Assembly: GCF_032393985.1 (NCBI RefSeq)
Contig: NZ_CP135918.1
Coordinates: 5,953,724-6,017,723 of the forward strand
Length of the DNA stretch: 64,000 nt
Origin: Fischerella sp. JS2
GTDB taxonomy: Bacteria; Cyanobacteriota; Cyanobacteriia; Cyanobacteriales; Nostocaceae
Direction of reading: 5' to 3'
Positions within the stretch are counted from its first letter, which is position 1; the number at the start of each line of letters is the position of its first letter. Below, piece after piece: positions 34,667 to 44,532 of the stretch. The position numbers were made by a program, and so were the translations under genes. A model generated the notes under the pieces. That model worked only from the letters and a program-made list of their open reading frames with translations. It ran no database searches and was not told the origin of the DNA.

Positions 34667-35818
34667 ATGAATTTGCATGACTTAAATAGCTCGTCTGGAC
34701 AGGATGAAATAGCTGTCATTGGCATGGCCTGCCATTTTCCTGGTGCAAAAGATGTTGATAGTTTTTGGCACAATCTGCAAAATGGGGTAGAGTCAATTTC
34801 TTTTTTTACTGATGAAGAATTGGTGGCAGCAGGAATAAATCCGACTGTATTAAACGACCCTAGTTATGTTAAATCTGGCGGTGTATTGAAAGATATAGAA
34901 TTATTTGATGCTGCTTTTTTTGGTTTTACTCCTCAAGAAGCGGAAATCACAGATCCCCAGCATCGCCTTTTTCTAGAGTGCGTTTGGGAAGCCTTAGAAA
35001 ATGCCGGGTATAATTCCGAGATTTATCCCGGTCAAATAGGTCTTTTTGCTGGTGTTGCTCTTAGTTCTTACTTACTGACAAATATATTTTCTAATTTCTA
35101 TGCTCATCGGGATTTATTGAAACCAGCAGAAACATTCAAAATTTTTATTGGCAATGATAAAGACCACTTGCCAACTCAAATTTCTTATAAATTAAACTTG
35201 AGAGGGCCAAGTGTTAATGTCCAAACAACTTGTTCTACATCTTTAGTTGCTGTTCATTTTGCATGTCAGAGTTTACTGAGTGGCGAAAGTGATATTGCTT
35301 TGGCAGGTGGTGTTTCAATTACAGTGCCACAAATAACTGGTTATTACTATGAACAAGGGGGAATTGTTTCACCAGATGGGCACTGTCGAGCCTTTGATGC
35401 AAACGCTGGGGGAACTGTTTTCGGCAATGGTTTGGGTGTGGTAGTACTGAAGCGATTAGAGGATGCTATCAGCGATCGCGATTATATTCATGCAGTTATT
35501 AAAGGTTCGGCAATTAATAATGATGGCTCTTTGAAAGTTGGTTATACAGCTCCAAGTATAGATGGACAAACAGCAGTGATTTCGGAAGCAATGGCTTTAG
35601 CTGGTGTCGATCCCGAAACTATTTCTTATGTCGAAACTCATGGTACTGGCACTTCCTTAGGAGATCCAATTGAAATTGCGGCTCTGACACAAGCTTTTGG
35701 TTCCAGCACCGATAAAAAGAATTTCTGTGCAATTGGTTCTGTAAAAACTAATGTTGGTCACTTAAATACAGCAGCAGGTGTGACTGGCTTAATCAAAACT
35801 GTTCAAGCTCTGAAATAG
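34667..35818 (+). pseudogene. PKS4, N-terminal fragment: most of a ketosynthase (split by IS1)
   Basis: 383 residues. KS of the kind found after NRPS modules: IAVIGMACHFPGAKDVDSFW, Cys189 in VQTTCSTSLVAVH, ETHGTGTSLGDP and KTNVGHLNTAAGV. The fragment stops at QALK because an IS1-family element enters at 35818 and supplies the stop. Joining across the 8-bp duplication CTGAAATA gives QALKYKQIPPSLNFDRPN, the expected continuation of a KS, so the whole gene (about 1,035 residues, KS-AT-ACP) can be restored. Without the last part of the KS, the fragment cannot be active. The start follows a heptamer-rich leader; no other in-frame start fits better. Confidence 0.9.
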
Positions 35819-36573
35819 GCGTTGCTGAATAAAGGTATGTTTTAGGCAGGTAAGGGAACAGAACGATATTTGAGGTAGTGCAATAACAATCGAACAGAGT
35901 ATCTCAGCATTTCCTCGGTTTTGGAATAACATAAAGTTTTACGATGAAGACGAGCCAAATAATGTCTAAGCCTTGTGTTTTCATTTTCGACTCGTGTCAT
36001 GTAGGTCTTACTCACAATTTGGTCACCATCAGGAACAAAACAAGGGTAAACAGGGTATCCATCTGTGACGTAAAAATAACTCTGCCAACACTGGACAATG
36101 TTCCATAACTGTTGGAAAGTAGTCGAACTACGATCACCTAAAACCCAAGCAAGAATACCTTGAGTAAAGTGATTTACCGCCGTCCACAACCAGATTTTAT
36201 TTTTTTTGAACCAATAAATGTTTCTAATTCATCTAGTTCTCCCACCTGCGGAATTTCCTTTGAATTTGGTGTATCCGCCAATTGTGTACCCACTCGTTTA
36301 ACCCAATGAATAATGGTAGTATGATGAACGTTTTTCACCCTTTCAATTCCACGAAATCCCATACCATTGACGTACATTTTTAGGCATTCTTGTTTGATTT
36401 CATCCGAGTAGCCCCTGGGTGGTTTATAGACATCAATGAATTGACGACCACAATCACAGCAAATGTGATTCTGTTTACCTCTTTTCTTTCCATTCTTACG
36501 GTTATGACAAGATCCACAGCGTGGACATTCCATGATTAATTGACCTCAATTCATACCGCTATTATGCAACGCC
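35818..36573 (-). mobile_element. IS1-family insertion sequence, copy B, in PKS4
   Basis: 756 bp, same ends (GGCGTTGCTGAATA and inverted GGCGTTGCATAATA) and same orientation as copy A. It is flanked by the exact 8-bp duplication CTGAAATA at 35810-35817 and 36574-36581. Apart from one silent base it matches copy A wherever I compared them, which argues for recent transposition within this genome. Confidence 0.95.
35842..36533 (-). CDS. IS1-family transposase, two frames joined by -1 frameshift (copy B)
   Basis: The protein sequence is identical to that of copy A. The upstream InsA-like frame (36174-36533) has the CPRCGSC and CCDCGRQF cysteines and a helix-turn-helix. The downstream InsB-like frame (35842-36189) has YVTDGYPVY and VENENTRLRHY. 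The slip site is a run of eight A near 36206, where a -1 shift yields the full transposase. Both frames are open, so this copy could move itself and copy A. It runs opposite to the host PKS gene. Confidence 0.9.
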
Positions 36574-36581
36574 CTGAAATA

Positions 36582-38538
36582 CAAACAAATACCCCCCAGC
36601 TTAAACTTTGATCGCCCCAATGCCCAAATAGATTTTGCCAACAGTCCGTTTTACGTGAATACCACGCTATCAGAATGGAAGACTCACGGTATCCCTCGCC
36701 GCGCAGGAGTCAGTTCCTTTGGTATAGGAGGAACTAACGCCCATGTGATTCTGCAAGAAGCACCATTTGTAAGAGAGCAGAGGATCGTGGGTGCAGAGGT
36801 ACAGGAGAGAGGATATCAGTTGTTGTGTATATCGGCTAAGACTGAGAATGCTCTTGAGCAGGTAACAGCTAATCTTGTAAACCATTTAAAAGAGCATCGC
36901 GAACTTAACTTGGCTGATGTTGCGTATACGCTCAATGTTGGTCGTCGGACTTTTGAGTATCGCCGGATGGTGGTTTGCCGTGACGTTGATGATGCGTTAA
37001 AGGCTTTGATTAGCTTAGATCCGCAACGAGTTTTTAATTACTACCAAAAATCTAGCAAGCGTCCAGTTATCTTTATGTTTTCTGGACAAGGCGCGCAATA
37101 TGTAAATATGGCGCGGGAAATCTATGAGGTTGAACCAATATTTCGCCAACAGGTGGATATATGTGCAGATATTCTTAAACCTCACTTGGGGCTTGATTTA
37201 CGTCAGCTAATTTATCCTAGCGAACAACAAATAGCAACAGCTTCAATGCAACTGCAACAAACAGCGATCGCTCAACCTGCACTATTTGTTATTGAGTATG
37301 CGATCGCCAAGTTATGCATGCAATGGGGAGTACGCCCCACTGCCATGATCGGTCACAGCATTGGTGAATATGTAGCTGCAACTTTAGCGGGCGTTTTCTC
37401 TTTGGAAGATGCTTTAGCTTTAGTCACAGCCAGGGGTGAAATGATGCAATTACTGCCCCTTGGAAGTATGCTTGCCGTGCCACTACCTGAAAAAGATGTA
37501 CAACCCTTTTTGGACAAGGAACTCTCCGTTGCTGCAATTAACAGTCCATCCACCTGCGTAGTGTCGGGAAGAACAGAGGCTATAGAAGCGTTACAAACCT
37601 ACTTAGGCTCTAAAGGTATAGATTCTCGCCTTTTGCATACATCTCATGCCTTTCATTCTCAGATGATGGAACCTGTCTTAGCATCGTTCCAAGAGCAAGT
37701 CAAAAAAGTTCGCTTAAAATCGCCTCAAATTCCTTTTATCTCTAACCTTACTGGCACTTGGATTAGAAATGATGAAGCTACAAATCCAAATTATTGGAGT
37801 CAGCATCTACGTTCTTGTGTCAGATTTTCCGATGGGATATTTGAGTTATTGAAACAGCCACAAGGAATTTTTTTAGAAATTGGGCCGGGACGAACATTAA
37901 GTACATTAACTAAACAACATTTAGCGCCGGATACAAACCAATTAGTACTCACTTCCTTACGCCATCCTCAAGAACAACAATCAGATATTACTTTTTTGTT
38001 AAATACATTAGGTCGCCTTTGGCTCGCAGGCATAGAAATAGATTGGTCTGAATTTTATAGCGATGAACAGTGTTACCGTGTTCCTTTGCCTACTTATCCT
38101 TTTGAACGTCAGCGTTATTGGATTGAAGCTAAATCGCTATTATTATCAGATGAAATAAATCCAATTTTTGATTCCAAAGAAATAGAGATAAAAGACTTAT
38201 ACTCACAGTACTCCAGACCAATTCTCGGTAATTCTTATATTGCTGCAACTGACGAATTGGAACAGCAAATTGCTCAGATTTGGCAAGAAGTTTTAGGAAT
38301 TGAGCAAGTCGGTATTTATGACAATTTCTTTGACTTAGGAGGAGATTCTCTGATTGCTACTCAATTAGCTTCTCGCTTACAAGTAAATTTTCCTGTGGAA
38401 TTACCACTGCGCGATCTTTTACTACAAGCTTTGACTGTTGCCAAGCAAGCAGAAATGATTGAAGCATTTATGATTGAGAAAATTGCTGAGTTATCTGAGG
38501 AAGAAGTGGAAGCGTTTTTGAATACTGTTCACGGTTAA
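36582..38538 (+). pseudogene. PKS4, C-terminal fragment: end of KS, AT and ACP
   Basis: This continues PKS4 after the IS1 copy: YKQIPPSLNFDRPNAQIDF, then the KS end (RRAGVSSFGIGGTNAHVILQEA), an acyltransferase (GQGAQYVNM, GHSIGEYVAATLAG, malonyl-type HAFHSQMM), the post-AT motif [11 protein letters not shown] and an ACP or PCP-like carrier domain (FFDLGGDSLIATQL). No reductive domains, so the module adds a malonyl unit and leaves a keto group, extending the beta-Ala residue of NRPS3 before NRPS4. The carrier domain is intact; a GTG at 36655 could start a shorter protein, but without the KS active site it would not extend chains. It ends in an acidic tail (AELSEEEVEAFLNT) that may dock with the next enzyme. 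Confidence 0.88.
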
Positions 38539-38548
38539 TTGTTTTTAA

Positions 38549-38590
38549 ACGCAAAGGTTCGCGGAGGTTGGCGCAAAGGTACGCAGAGTT
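38549..38590. repeat. Short intergenic repeat with two CGCAAAGGT units
   Basis: Between PKS4 and NRPS4 the stretch holds two CGCAAAGGT copies separated by TCGCGGAGGTTGG and followed by ACGCAGAG and a T run. This looks like a small interspersed repeat of the kind found between cyanobacterial genes. I did not see a second copy in the window, so the assignment is tentative. Confidence 0.35.
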
Positions 38591-38681
38591 TTTTTGAGGA
38601 TAATTGGAGTTTCAAAACAAAAAAATATTGTTTGATACCTAAATTCTGACTCTTGATTTACTTACTAATACATTTTTAATT

Positions 38682-41600
38682 ATGGACACGCAATATTCTA
38701 ATTTATCACCTATGAAAAAAGCCCTTTTAGAAAAATTGAAGGGAGGAAAATTTAAAGCTGAGTCTATTCCTCAATGCCAAAACTCAGAACCTGTACCTTT
38801 GTCTTTTTCTCAGCAAAGACTTTGGTTTATTGACCAACTTTATCATGGTAGTTCTTTTTACAATATTTCTAGCGCTTTACATTTAAAAGGATTTTTAAAT
38901 GTCACAGCACTTCAGCAAAGTTTCAACGAAATTATTCGCCGTCACGAAGCTTGGCGAACAAACTTTATCGCAGTAGATGAACAACCACTACAGGTAATAT
39001 CGTCACTAGGTCATGGCAATTTAAATATTCTTAATATTGAACATTTATTTGGAACAGATTGGGAAGTAGAAGTTACAAAAATAGCGAATGAGGAAGCTAA
39101 AAAAACCTTTGATTTAGCTAAAGATTCGTTAGTAGGAGCAACTTTGCTACGCTTGAACGAAGAAGAACACGTCTTGCTTTTGACCATACATCACATTGTT
39201 TGTGATGGTTGGTCTATGGGTGTATTTGCACAAGAGTTGGCAAAGTTGTACGCTGCTTTCTATGCGGGTAAACCTTCCCCTCTATCCGAACTTCCCATCC
39301 AGTATGCAGACTTTGCTATTTGGCAGCGCGATCGCCTGCAAGGAAAACTACTCGAAACTCAACTTAATTACTGGAAGCAACAATTAGCAGGTAAGCTACC
39401 AGTATTACAGTTGCCTACGGATCGTCCGCGTCCTGCTGTTGCCACTTTTAAAGGTGCAAAACAATATTTTACGTTCTCCAAACAATTGACTCAAGCACTT
39501 AATGAGTTCAGCCAGCAAGAAGGATGCACCTTATTTATGACTCTGCTGGCAGCGTTTAATACATTACTTTACCGCTACACAGACCAAGAAGATATCCTGG
39601 TAGGTTCTTCAATTGCAAATCGTAATCGAGCTGAATTAGAAGGGTTACTTGGTTTGTTCGTCAATAATTTGGTACTGCGTAACAATCTTAGTGGTAATCC
39701 CAGCTTTCGAGAACTTTTAAGTCGAGTACGGGAGGTAACTCTTGATGCTTATGCACATCAAGATTTGCCCTTCGAGAAGTTAGTAGAAGCATTGCAACCG
39801 GAACGCGACTTAAGCCGTAATCCCTTGTTTCAGGTAATGTTTATTCTACAAAATGCACCAACGCCTGTTAAAGAAGTTTCCGGTTTAAACTTACGTGCCT
39901 TAGAAATGGATCATGGTACATCTGAGTTTGACATTTCTGTGTCGATTTCCGAAGTTCAACAGGAATTAACTGGATTTTGGGAATACAATACAGATTTGTT
40001 TGATTCATTAACAATTAAAAGATTTATTGATAACTTCCAGACTTTACTAGAAAGCATTGTTAATAATCCCAATCAAAGTATTTCTGAATTACCACTACTA
40101 ACCGCTCAAGAGCAAAAACAATTATTAAAAAAGTGGAATCATACCCGTGCGGCTTATCCTGATGATGCATCTTTGCACCAGTTATTTGAGCAGCAAGTCG
40201 AGCGATCGCCCAATGCTTTGGCATTAATTGATCAGTCAGAACAGCTAACTTATCAACAACTCAATCAAAAGGTAAATCAGCTTGCCCATTATTTAATAAA
40301 TTTAGGAATTACGACTGAAATTGTCGGTATTTGTCTAGAACGCTCGATTGAGATGGTAGTGGCGATTCTAGCTATTTTCAAAGCTGGCGGTGCTTACCTA
40401 CCTCTCGATCCTAATTATCCGTTTGAACGTCTTCAGTTCATGCTTGCTGATTCCCAAGTTTCATTGGTAATCAGTAATACATCATTAATTAATCGTTTAG
40501 AACAATTGAAGAAGGCAGAAGGCAGAGGGCAGAGGGCAGAAGAAACAAGTCAGAATGGGATTCAGACCCCTCCTGAATTGGAGCCACTGAACAAGAGTTC
40601 AGTGAGGGTCTTAAACCCAAGTTCGCTACGGTCATGGGCAGAGGAAAGGAACCAGAATTCCCTTCTGCCTTCTGCCTCCTGCCCTCTGCCTTTCCCGATA
40701 ACAGTGATCGCCCTTGATACTGAGTGGGATACTATTCACAAAGAGAGTCAAGAAAATCCCGTCAGCAAATCTTGTGGGAACGATATTGCTTATGTCATTT
40801 ACACCTCTGGTTCCACCGGAACTCCTAAAGGTGTTCTCGGTACGCATCGAGGTACAGTTAATGGCTTACATTGGTTGTGGAAAACCTATCCTTTTGCAAG
40901 CGACGAAATTTGTTGTCAAAAAACTGCTATTAGTTTTATAGACTCGGTATGGGAAATTTTTGCCCCTTTATTACAGGGGATTCCTACCTTTATTATTCCT
41001 GATGCGATCGCTAAAGATCCTCAACTTTTCTTAGAAACTCTCTATCGTCACAAAGTTTCGCGCTTGGTACTTGTTCCCTCGTTGCTGCGGATACTCTTAG
41101 ATTCTTATAGTCATCTCACTCAAAATTTGTCCCATCTCCGACTTTGGATTTCCAGTGGAGAAGCCCTTGCTGTTAATTTAGTGCAAAATTTTCAAAAGTT
41201 GCTACCAAATGCAAAACTAATTAACCTTTACGGTTCCTCTGAAGTTTCTGCTAACGTAACTTTTTACGATACAAATTTATTAACTGAACAATCTACAACC
41301 GTTCCCATTGGTTATCCCATAGATAATACACAAGTATATGTCTTAGATCGTTATTGGCAACTTGTTTCCATTGGCGTAGTTGGAGAATTGTATATTGGTG
41401 GAGATGGATTGGCAAAGGGTTATTTGCATCGTCCAGAACTAACTAGCAAACGGTTTATTGATAACCCTTTTGTTCCAGGAACTAAGCTTTACAAAACTGG
41501 CGACTTAGTGCGCTATCTCAATAATGGTCAGTTAGAATATTTAGGTCGCTACGATGACCAAATTAAAATTCGTGGTTTTCGAGTAGAGTTGGGAGAAATT

Positions 41601-42959
41601 ACACTGGCGATTACTCAACACCCATCTGTGCAAGATGCTGTTGTCATATCTCGTAAAGATGCTCAAGACGAGCAATATTTGGTTGCTTATATAGTCACTA
41701 AGCAAGAAAATGTAATTCCACAAATACTGCAAAACTTGCAACAAAAGTTGCCGATTTTTATGATTCCGTCTGCTTTTATGGTAATAGATGCAATACAGCT
41801 AACACCGAATGGAAAAGTAGACAAAAACTCGCTACCAACTGATGATATCATTCGTTCCAATTCTACTAAGTCCTTCATTGCTCCTCGGAATTTCACAGAA
41901 TTAGCCTTGGAGAAAATTTGGACAAATCTCCTCAATATTAGTCCCATAGGAGTAACCGATAACTTTTTTGATTTAGGCGGTCATTCTTTTTTAGCTGTGC
42001 GCTTAATGGCTAAAATTTATGAGCGTTTTGGACACAACCTACCCTTATCTACTCTTTTTGAAAATACAACAATTGAAAAATTAGCCAAGATTGTTAGTCA
42101 GCCAGTTAGTTTTGGTTCGGGTTCCCCTTTAGTAGCAATTCAGTCTTCTGGCTTTTTACGTCCTTTCTTCTGCGTCCATGCAGCCGGAGGAGATGTCAAT
42201 AATTACCCCATATTGGCAAAAAAACTGGGTAAAGAACAACCATTTTATGCTTTAGAACAGACTCCCGAACAACTGGATTTTGCAGTTATTTCAGTAGAAG
42301 CTACAGCAACTAACTACCTCAAAGAAATTCGTAATGTTCAGCCAGAAGGTCCGTATCTTTTAGGAGGTTGGTGTTACGGTGGTGTAATTGCCTTTGAAAT
42401 AGCACAACAACTACAAAAGCAAGGTGAAACTGTTGATTTGCTTGTGGTCATTGACGCTATATTACCAGAAATAGTTATTCAACCGACAAAAGACGATGAT
42501 GCTAAATTCTTACTTCGTCTTGCTGAGTCTGTGAAAAGCTGGTTTAATGTTGATTTTTCTGTTTCTTACGAAGAATTGAGAAATTTGCCAGTAGATGAGC
42601 AATTTCATCTGTTATTTAAAAAAGCAAATCTCGAATTGAGTGATACAGAAATGGAACAATATTTGCGTGGCTTTAAACTTTTTAAAGCTCACATTCAAGC
42701 TATGCGAAACTATATTCCGCAAGTTTATCCTCACGAGATTACTTTATTTAGAGCTAGCGAAATAATCACTCACGATTTTGAAAGTTCAGAATTTTCTACT
42801 AATGACCCACTATTAGGTTGGGGTAAATGTTCTAGCCAACCCATCAAAATAATTGAAGTTCCAGGCAATCATTTCTCTATGTTTGTCGATCCCCATGTCC
42901 AAGAGCTAGCAAATAAATTAAAGATTTGTCTTGCTCATGCTCAAAAAGTTTTAATGTAA
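38682..42959 (+). CDS. NRPS4: C-A-PCP-TE termination module, beta-Ala-like code
   Basis: 1,425 residues, intact. Order: N-terminal helix (LSPMKKALLEKLK), condensation domain (45-455, HHIVCDGW), adenylation domain (about 505-1065: YTSGSTGTPKG, NLYGSSEVSAN, YKTGDLVRY, NGKVDKNSLP), PCP (about 1095-1165, FFDLGGHSFLAVRL) and thioesterase (1180-1420). The pocket reads I-D-W-V-I-S-L-A-N, close to NRPS3 and again without Asp235, so a second beta-Ala or similar beta/omega-amino acid is likely. The thioesterase nucleophile motif is GGWCYGG, with Cys1231 where Ser is usual; VIDA and VPGNHFSMF supply the other triad members. About 63 residues (610-672) of the A domain come from a folded intergenic repeat. 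This is the last module, followed 29 bp later by the P450 genes. Confidence 0.92.
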   Translation: MDTQYSNLSPMKKALLEKLKGGKFKAESIPQCQNSEPVPLSFSQQRLWFIDQLYHGSSFYNISSALHLKGFLNVTALQQSFNEIIRRHEAWRTNFIAVDEQPLQVISSLGHGNLNILNIEHLFGTDWEVEVTKIANEEAKKTFDLAKDSLVGATLLRLNEEEHVLLLTIHHIVCDGWSMGVFAQELAKLYAAFYAGKPSPLSELPIQYADFAIWQRDRLQGKLLETQLNYWKQQLAGKLPVLQLPTDRPRPAVATFKGAKQYFTFSKQLTQALNEFSQQEGCTLFMTLLAAFNTLLYRYTDQEDILVGSSIANRNRAELEGLLGLFVNNLVLRNNLSGNPSFRELLSRVREVTLDAYAHQDLPFEKLVEALQPERDLSRNPLFQVMFILQNAPTPVKEVSGLNLRALEMDHGTSEFDISVSISEVQQELTGFWEYNTDLFDSLTIKRFIDNFQTLLESIVNNPNQSISELPLLTAQEQKQLLKKWNHTRAAYPDDASLHQLFEQQVERSPNALALIDQSEQLTYQQLNQKVNQLAHYLINLGITTEIVGICLERSIEMVVAILAIFKAGGAYLPLDPNYPFERLQFMLADSQVSLVISNTSLINRLEQLKKAEGRGQRAEETSQNGIQTPPELEPLNKSSVRVLNPSSLRSWAEERNQNSLLPSASCPLPFPITVIALDTEWDTIHKESQENPVSKSCGNDIAYVIYTSGSTGTPKGVLGTHRGTVNGLHWLWKTYPFASDEICCQKTAISFIDSVWEIFAPLLQGIPTFIIPDAIAKDPQLFLETLYRHKVSRLVLVPSLLRILLDSYSHLTQNLSHLRLWISSGEALAVNLVQNFQKLLPNAKLINLYGSSEVSANVTFYDTNLLTEQSTTVPIGYPIDNTQVYVLDRYWQLVSIGVVGELYIGGDGLAKGYLHRPELTSKRFIDNPFVPGTKLYKTGDLVRYLNNGQLEYLGRYDDQIKIRGFRVELGEITLAITQHPSVQDAVVISRKDAQDEQYLVAYIVTKQENVIPQILQNLQQKLPIFMIPSAFMVIDAIQLTPNGKVDKNSLPTDDIIRSNSTKSFIAPRNFTELALEKIWTNLLNISPIGVTDNFFDLGGHSFLAVRLMAKIYERFGHNLPLSTLFENTTIEKLAKIVSQPVSFGSGSPLVAIQSSGFLRPFFCVHAAGGDVNNYPILAKKLGKEQPFYALEQTPEQLDFAVISVEATATNYLKEIRNVQPEGPYLLGGWCYGGVIAFEIAQQLQKQGETVDLLVVIDAILPEIVIQPTKDDDAKFLLRLAESVKSWFNVDFSVSYEELRNLPVDEQFHLLFKKANLELSDTEMEQYLRGFKLFKAHIQAMRNYIPQVYPHEITLFRASEIITHDFESSEFSTNDPLLGWGKCSSQPIKIIEVPGNHFSMFVDPHVQELANKLKICLAHAQKVLM
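40510..40697 (+). repeat. Folded intergenic repeat inserted in frame in the NRPS4 adenylation domain
   Basis: About 188 bp that start with GAAGGCAGAAGGCAGAGGGC units and end with CCTTCTGCCTTCTGCCTCCT units in inverse orientation. The core contains GGGATTCAGACCC, an inner stem ACTGAA/TTCAGT and GGGTCTTAAACCC. The core matches the intergenic copies at 12160 and 61023. It keeps the reading frame and adds the segment from about KKAEGRGQRAEE to CPLPFP between LINRLEQL and ITVIALDTEWD. Confidence 0.85.
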
Positions 42960-42988
42960 ATAAATTCTTAATTAGGTTAGTACAAATA

Positions 42989-43423
42989 ATGAAAATACCT
43001 GAACTCAAGAAAATTCCTCTTTGGTCTGACTATAAAATCACAAAAGATCCTCTTAATTATCTTGATAAAATAGCTAAAAACTATGGGGACATTTTTACCA
43101 TATTTTTTGGTTCTACACCTATTGTCTTCGTTAGCAACCCACAGGGAATTAAGCAGATTTTTAGCAATACAAAAGATATTACAGCTCCTGGCGAACTGAA
43201 CCAAGATATGGCTTTGATCACCGGAAAGCAAGGATTACTTCAACTTGATGGAGCGCGCCACAAACATCGACGCAAGCTGATCGTGCCAGCTTTTCACGGT
43301 GCTAGGATGCAAGCATACGGACAGCAGATTTGTGAGATGACTGAGAAAGTCATGAATCAGCTTGCTATTGGTCAACCCTTCTTATACCAATTCAAAAAAT
43401 GTTTGCGACAGATAAGGCATTGA
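42989..43423 (+). pseudogene. Cytochrome P450 (CYP110-like) no. 1, N-terminal fragment
   Basis: 132 authentic residues from the ATG at 42989 (MKIPELKKIPLWSDYKITKDP), followed by 13 false codons read into an IS630-type element. The fragment covers the membrane-proximal and substrate-entry part (NYGDIFTIFFGSTPIVFVSNPQG) and the C-helix motif HKHRRKLIVPAFHG. It lacks the heme-binding Cys. Removing the element and one TTA copy restores GQPFLAYPTIEAITL and a protein of about 458 residues. The gene is a tandem paralogue of the intact P450 at 45576. It follows the last NRPS by 29 bp, so it would act as a tailoring oxidase of the pathway product or an intermediate. Confidence 0.87.
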
Positions 43424-44529
43424 GGATGAAGTCATAACCAGTCAAAGAAGCAGCAATTTGAGGAGTGAGGAGAGCTAGGAGTTGAGCAACCTTGGTTTGC
43501 AGATGCTCCAGGTGATCAAATAGCTCCCATTTCAAGTCTTGCTTGAGATATTCCCAAACGCGCTCTATGGGATTCAGTTCAGGAGAATGAGCAGGCTGGA
43601 ACAAAAGAACAATATTCTCTGGAATTTGTAAACGTTTAGCTTTATGAAATAAGCCGTTATCAACTTGGAGAATGTTAAGTGATTTGGGATAACAGGCAGC
43701 GAACTCGTTCAAAAATTGTTGGTAGCATTCGGTATCAACATGAGAAAACTGCCAAAATAAACTTTCCCCAGTAAGTGGTTCAACTGCTCCATATAGCCAG
43801 AACGCTTTAAATTGCCACTGCCAATCACCAATAGGCTTAACTCCGGGAAGAGTAATTTTACGTCCTTCAATGGTTTTGAGTCCAAATCGACTCTCATCTT
43901 GTACAAAATAACGAATATTTTCGTACTGGGGCAAGATAATGGCACTGTATTGAGCAATTAATTGCAAGTCATCACCGAGTTTTTTTTAAAAGACTCTAGT
44001 TTTTCTTCGTCCTGTTTTCGGTTACGCGGACGTGGGACTTTCAGCTTGGCTTTGAGCCTGTAACGTGCCAGATGATGTACAGTTGCGTACTCAGCTTGCA
44101 CACCCAAGGTTTTTTCTAACCAATGTTGTATTTGTGTGTACCGTTGAAACCCACCTTCTGGTTGTTCGAGTTGTTTTTTCAAACTCGATACAGCCCAATC
44201 TGGTATTGCTCTTTTTCGACCTGAACTCGTTCCAAATTCAACAACCGCCTCAATTCCTCCTTCTCGATAATCTGCCAACCATCGATGTACTGTAGCTCGA
44301 TGTTTTCCCAAGATTTTAGCAATCTCACTTACACTCATTTCTTGCCCTTTAATCAGATATAGGGCTTGTATACGTTCTTTGCTCCGAGACTGTTTTTGAT
44401 GTCTGAGCAACTTCTCTAGTTCCTCGACACTATCAACTATCTCGATCTGTGTTACCCCTACCATCACATACCCTGAATGCTACTTCTGTCTATTTTTACC
44501 ATCTGTCGCATTCTTTTTTCAAATTGGTA
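43385..44529 (-). mobile_element. IS630-family insertion sequence in P450 no. 1
   Basis: 1,145 bp with terminal inverted repeats beginning TACCAATT. The left end continues CAAAAAATGTTTGCGACAG; the right end, read inward, continues TGAAAAAAGAATGCGACAG. It is flanked by TTA on both sides (43382-43384, 44530-44532), which contains the TA target expected for IS630/Tc1-type elements; whether the duplication is TA or TTA cannot be told here. A 126-bp relative with the same ends lies at 54022-54147. Confidence 0.9.
43392..44467 (-). CDS. IS630-family transposase, two overlapping frames
   Basis: The first frame (43958-44467) is a helix-turn-helix DNA-binding half (SVSEIAKILGKHRATVHRWLADYREGG, then a second winged helix with YTQIQHWLEKTLG). 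The second (43392-43967) is the DDE catalytic half (FVQDESRFGL, ILQVDNGLFHKA, HSPELNPIERVWEYLK). The acidic residues of the IS630 pattern are visible; DNG stands where DNA is more usual. The frames overlap at a run of eight A (TTTTAAAAAAAACTC), where a -1 slip gives KKLGDDLQLIAQY and joins the two halves. The second frame has only a TTG at its start. Either programmed frameshifting or a one-base mutation is possible; the slippery run favours frameshifting. Confidence 0.85.
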
Positions 44530-44532
44530 TTA

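Noticed and set aside
42926-42988. Upstream extension of P450 no. 1 overlapping NRPS4
   Set aside because: It reads through the NRPS4 end in another frame; MKIPELKKIP at 42989 matches the start of the sister P450 (MKLPQSPKIP).
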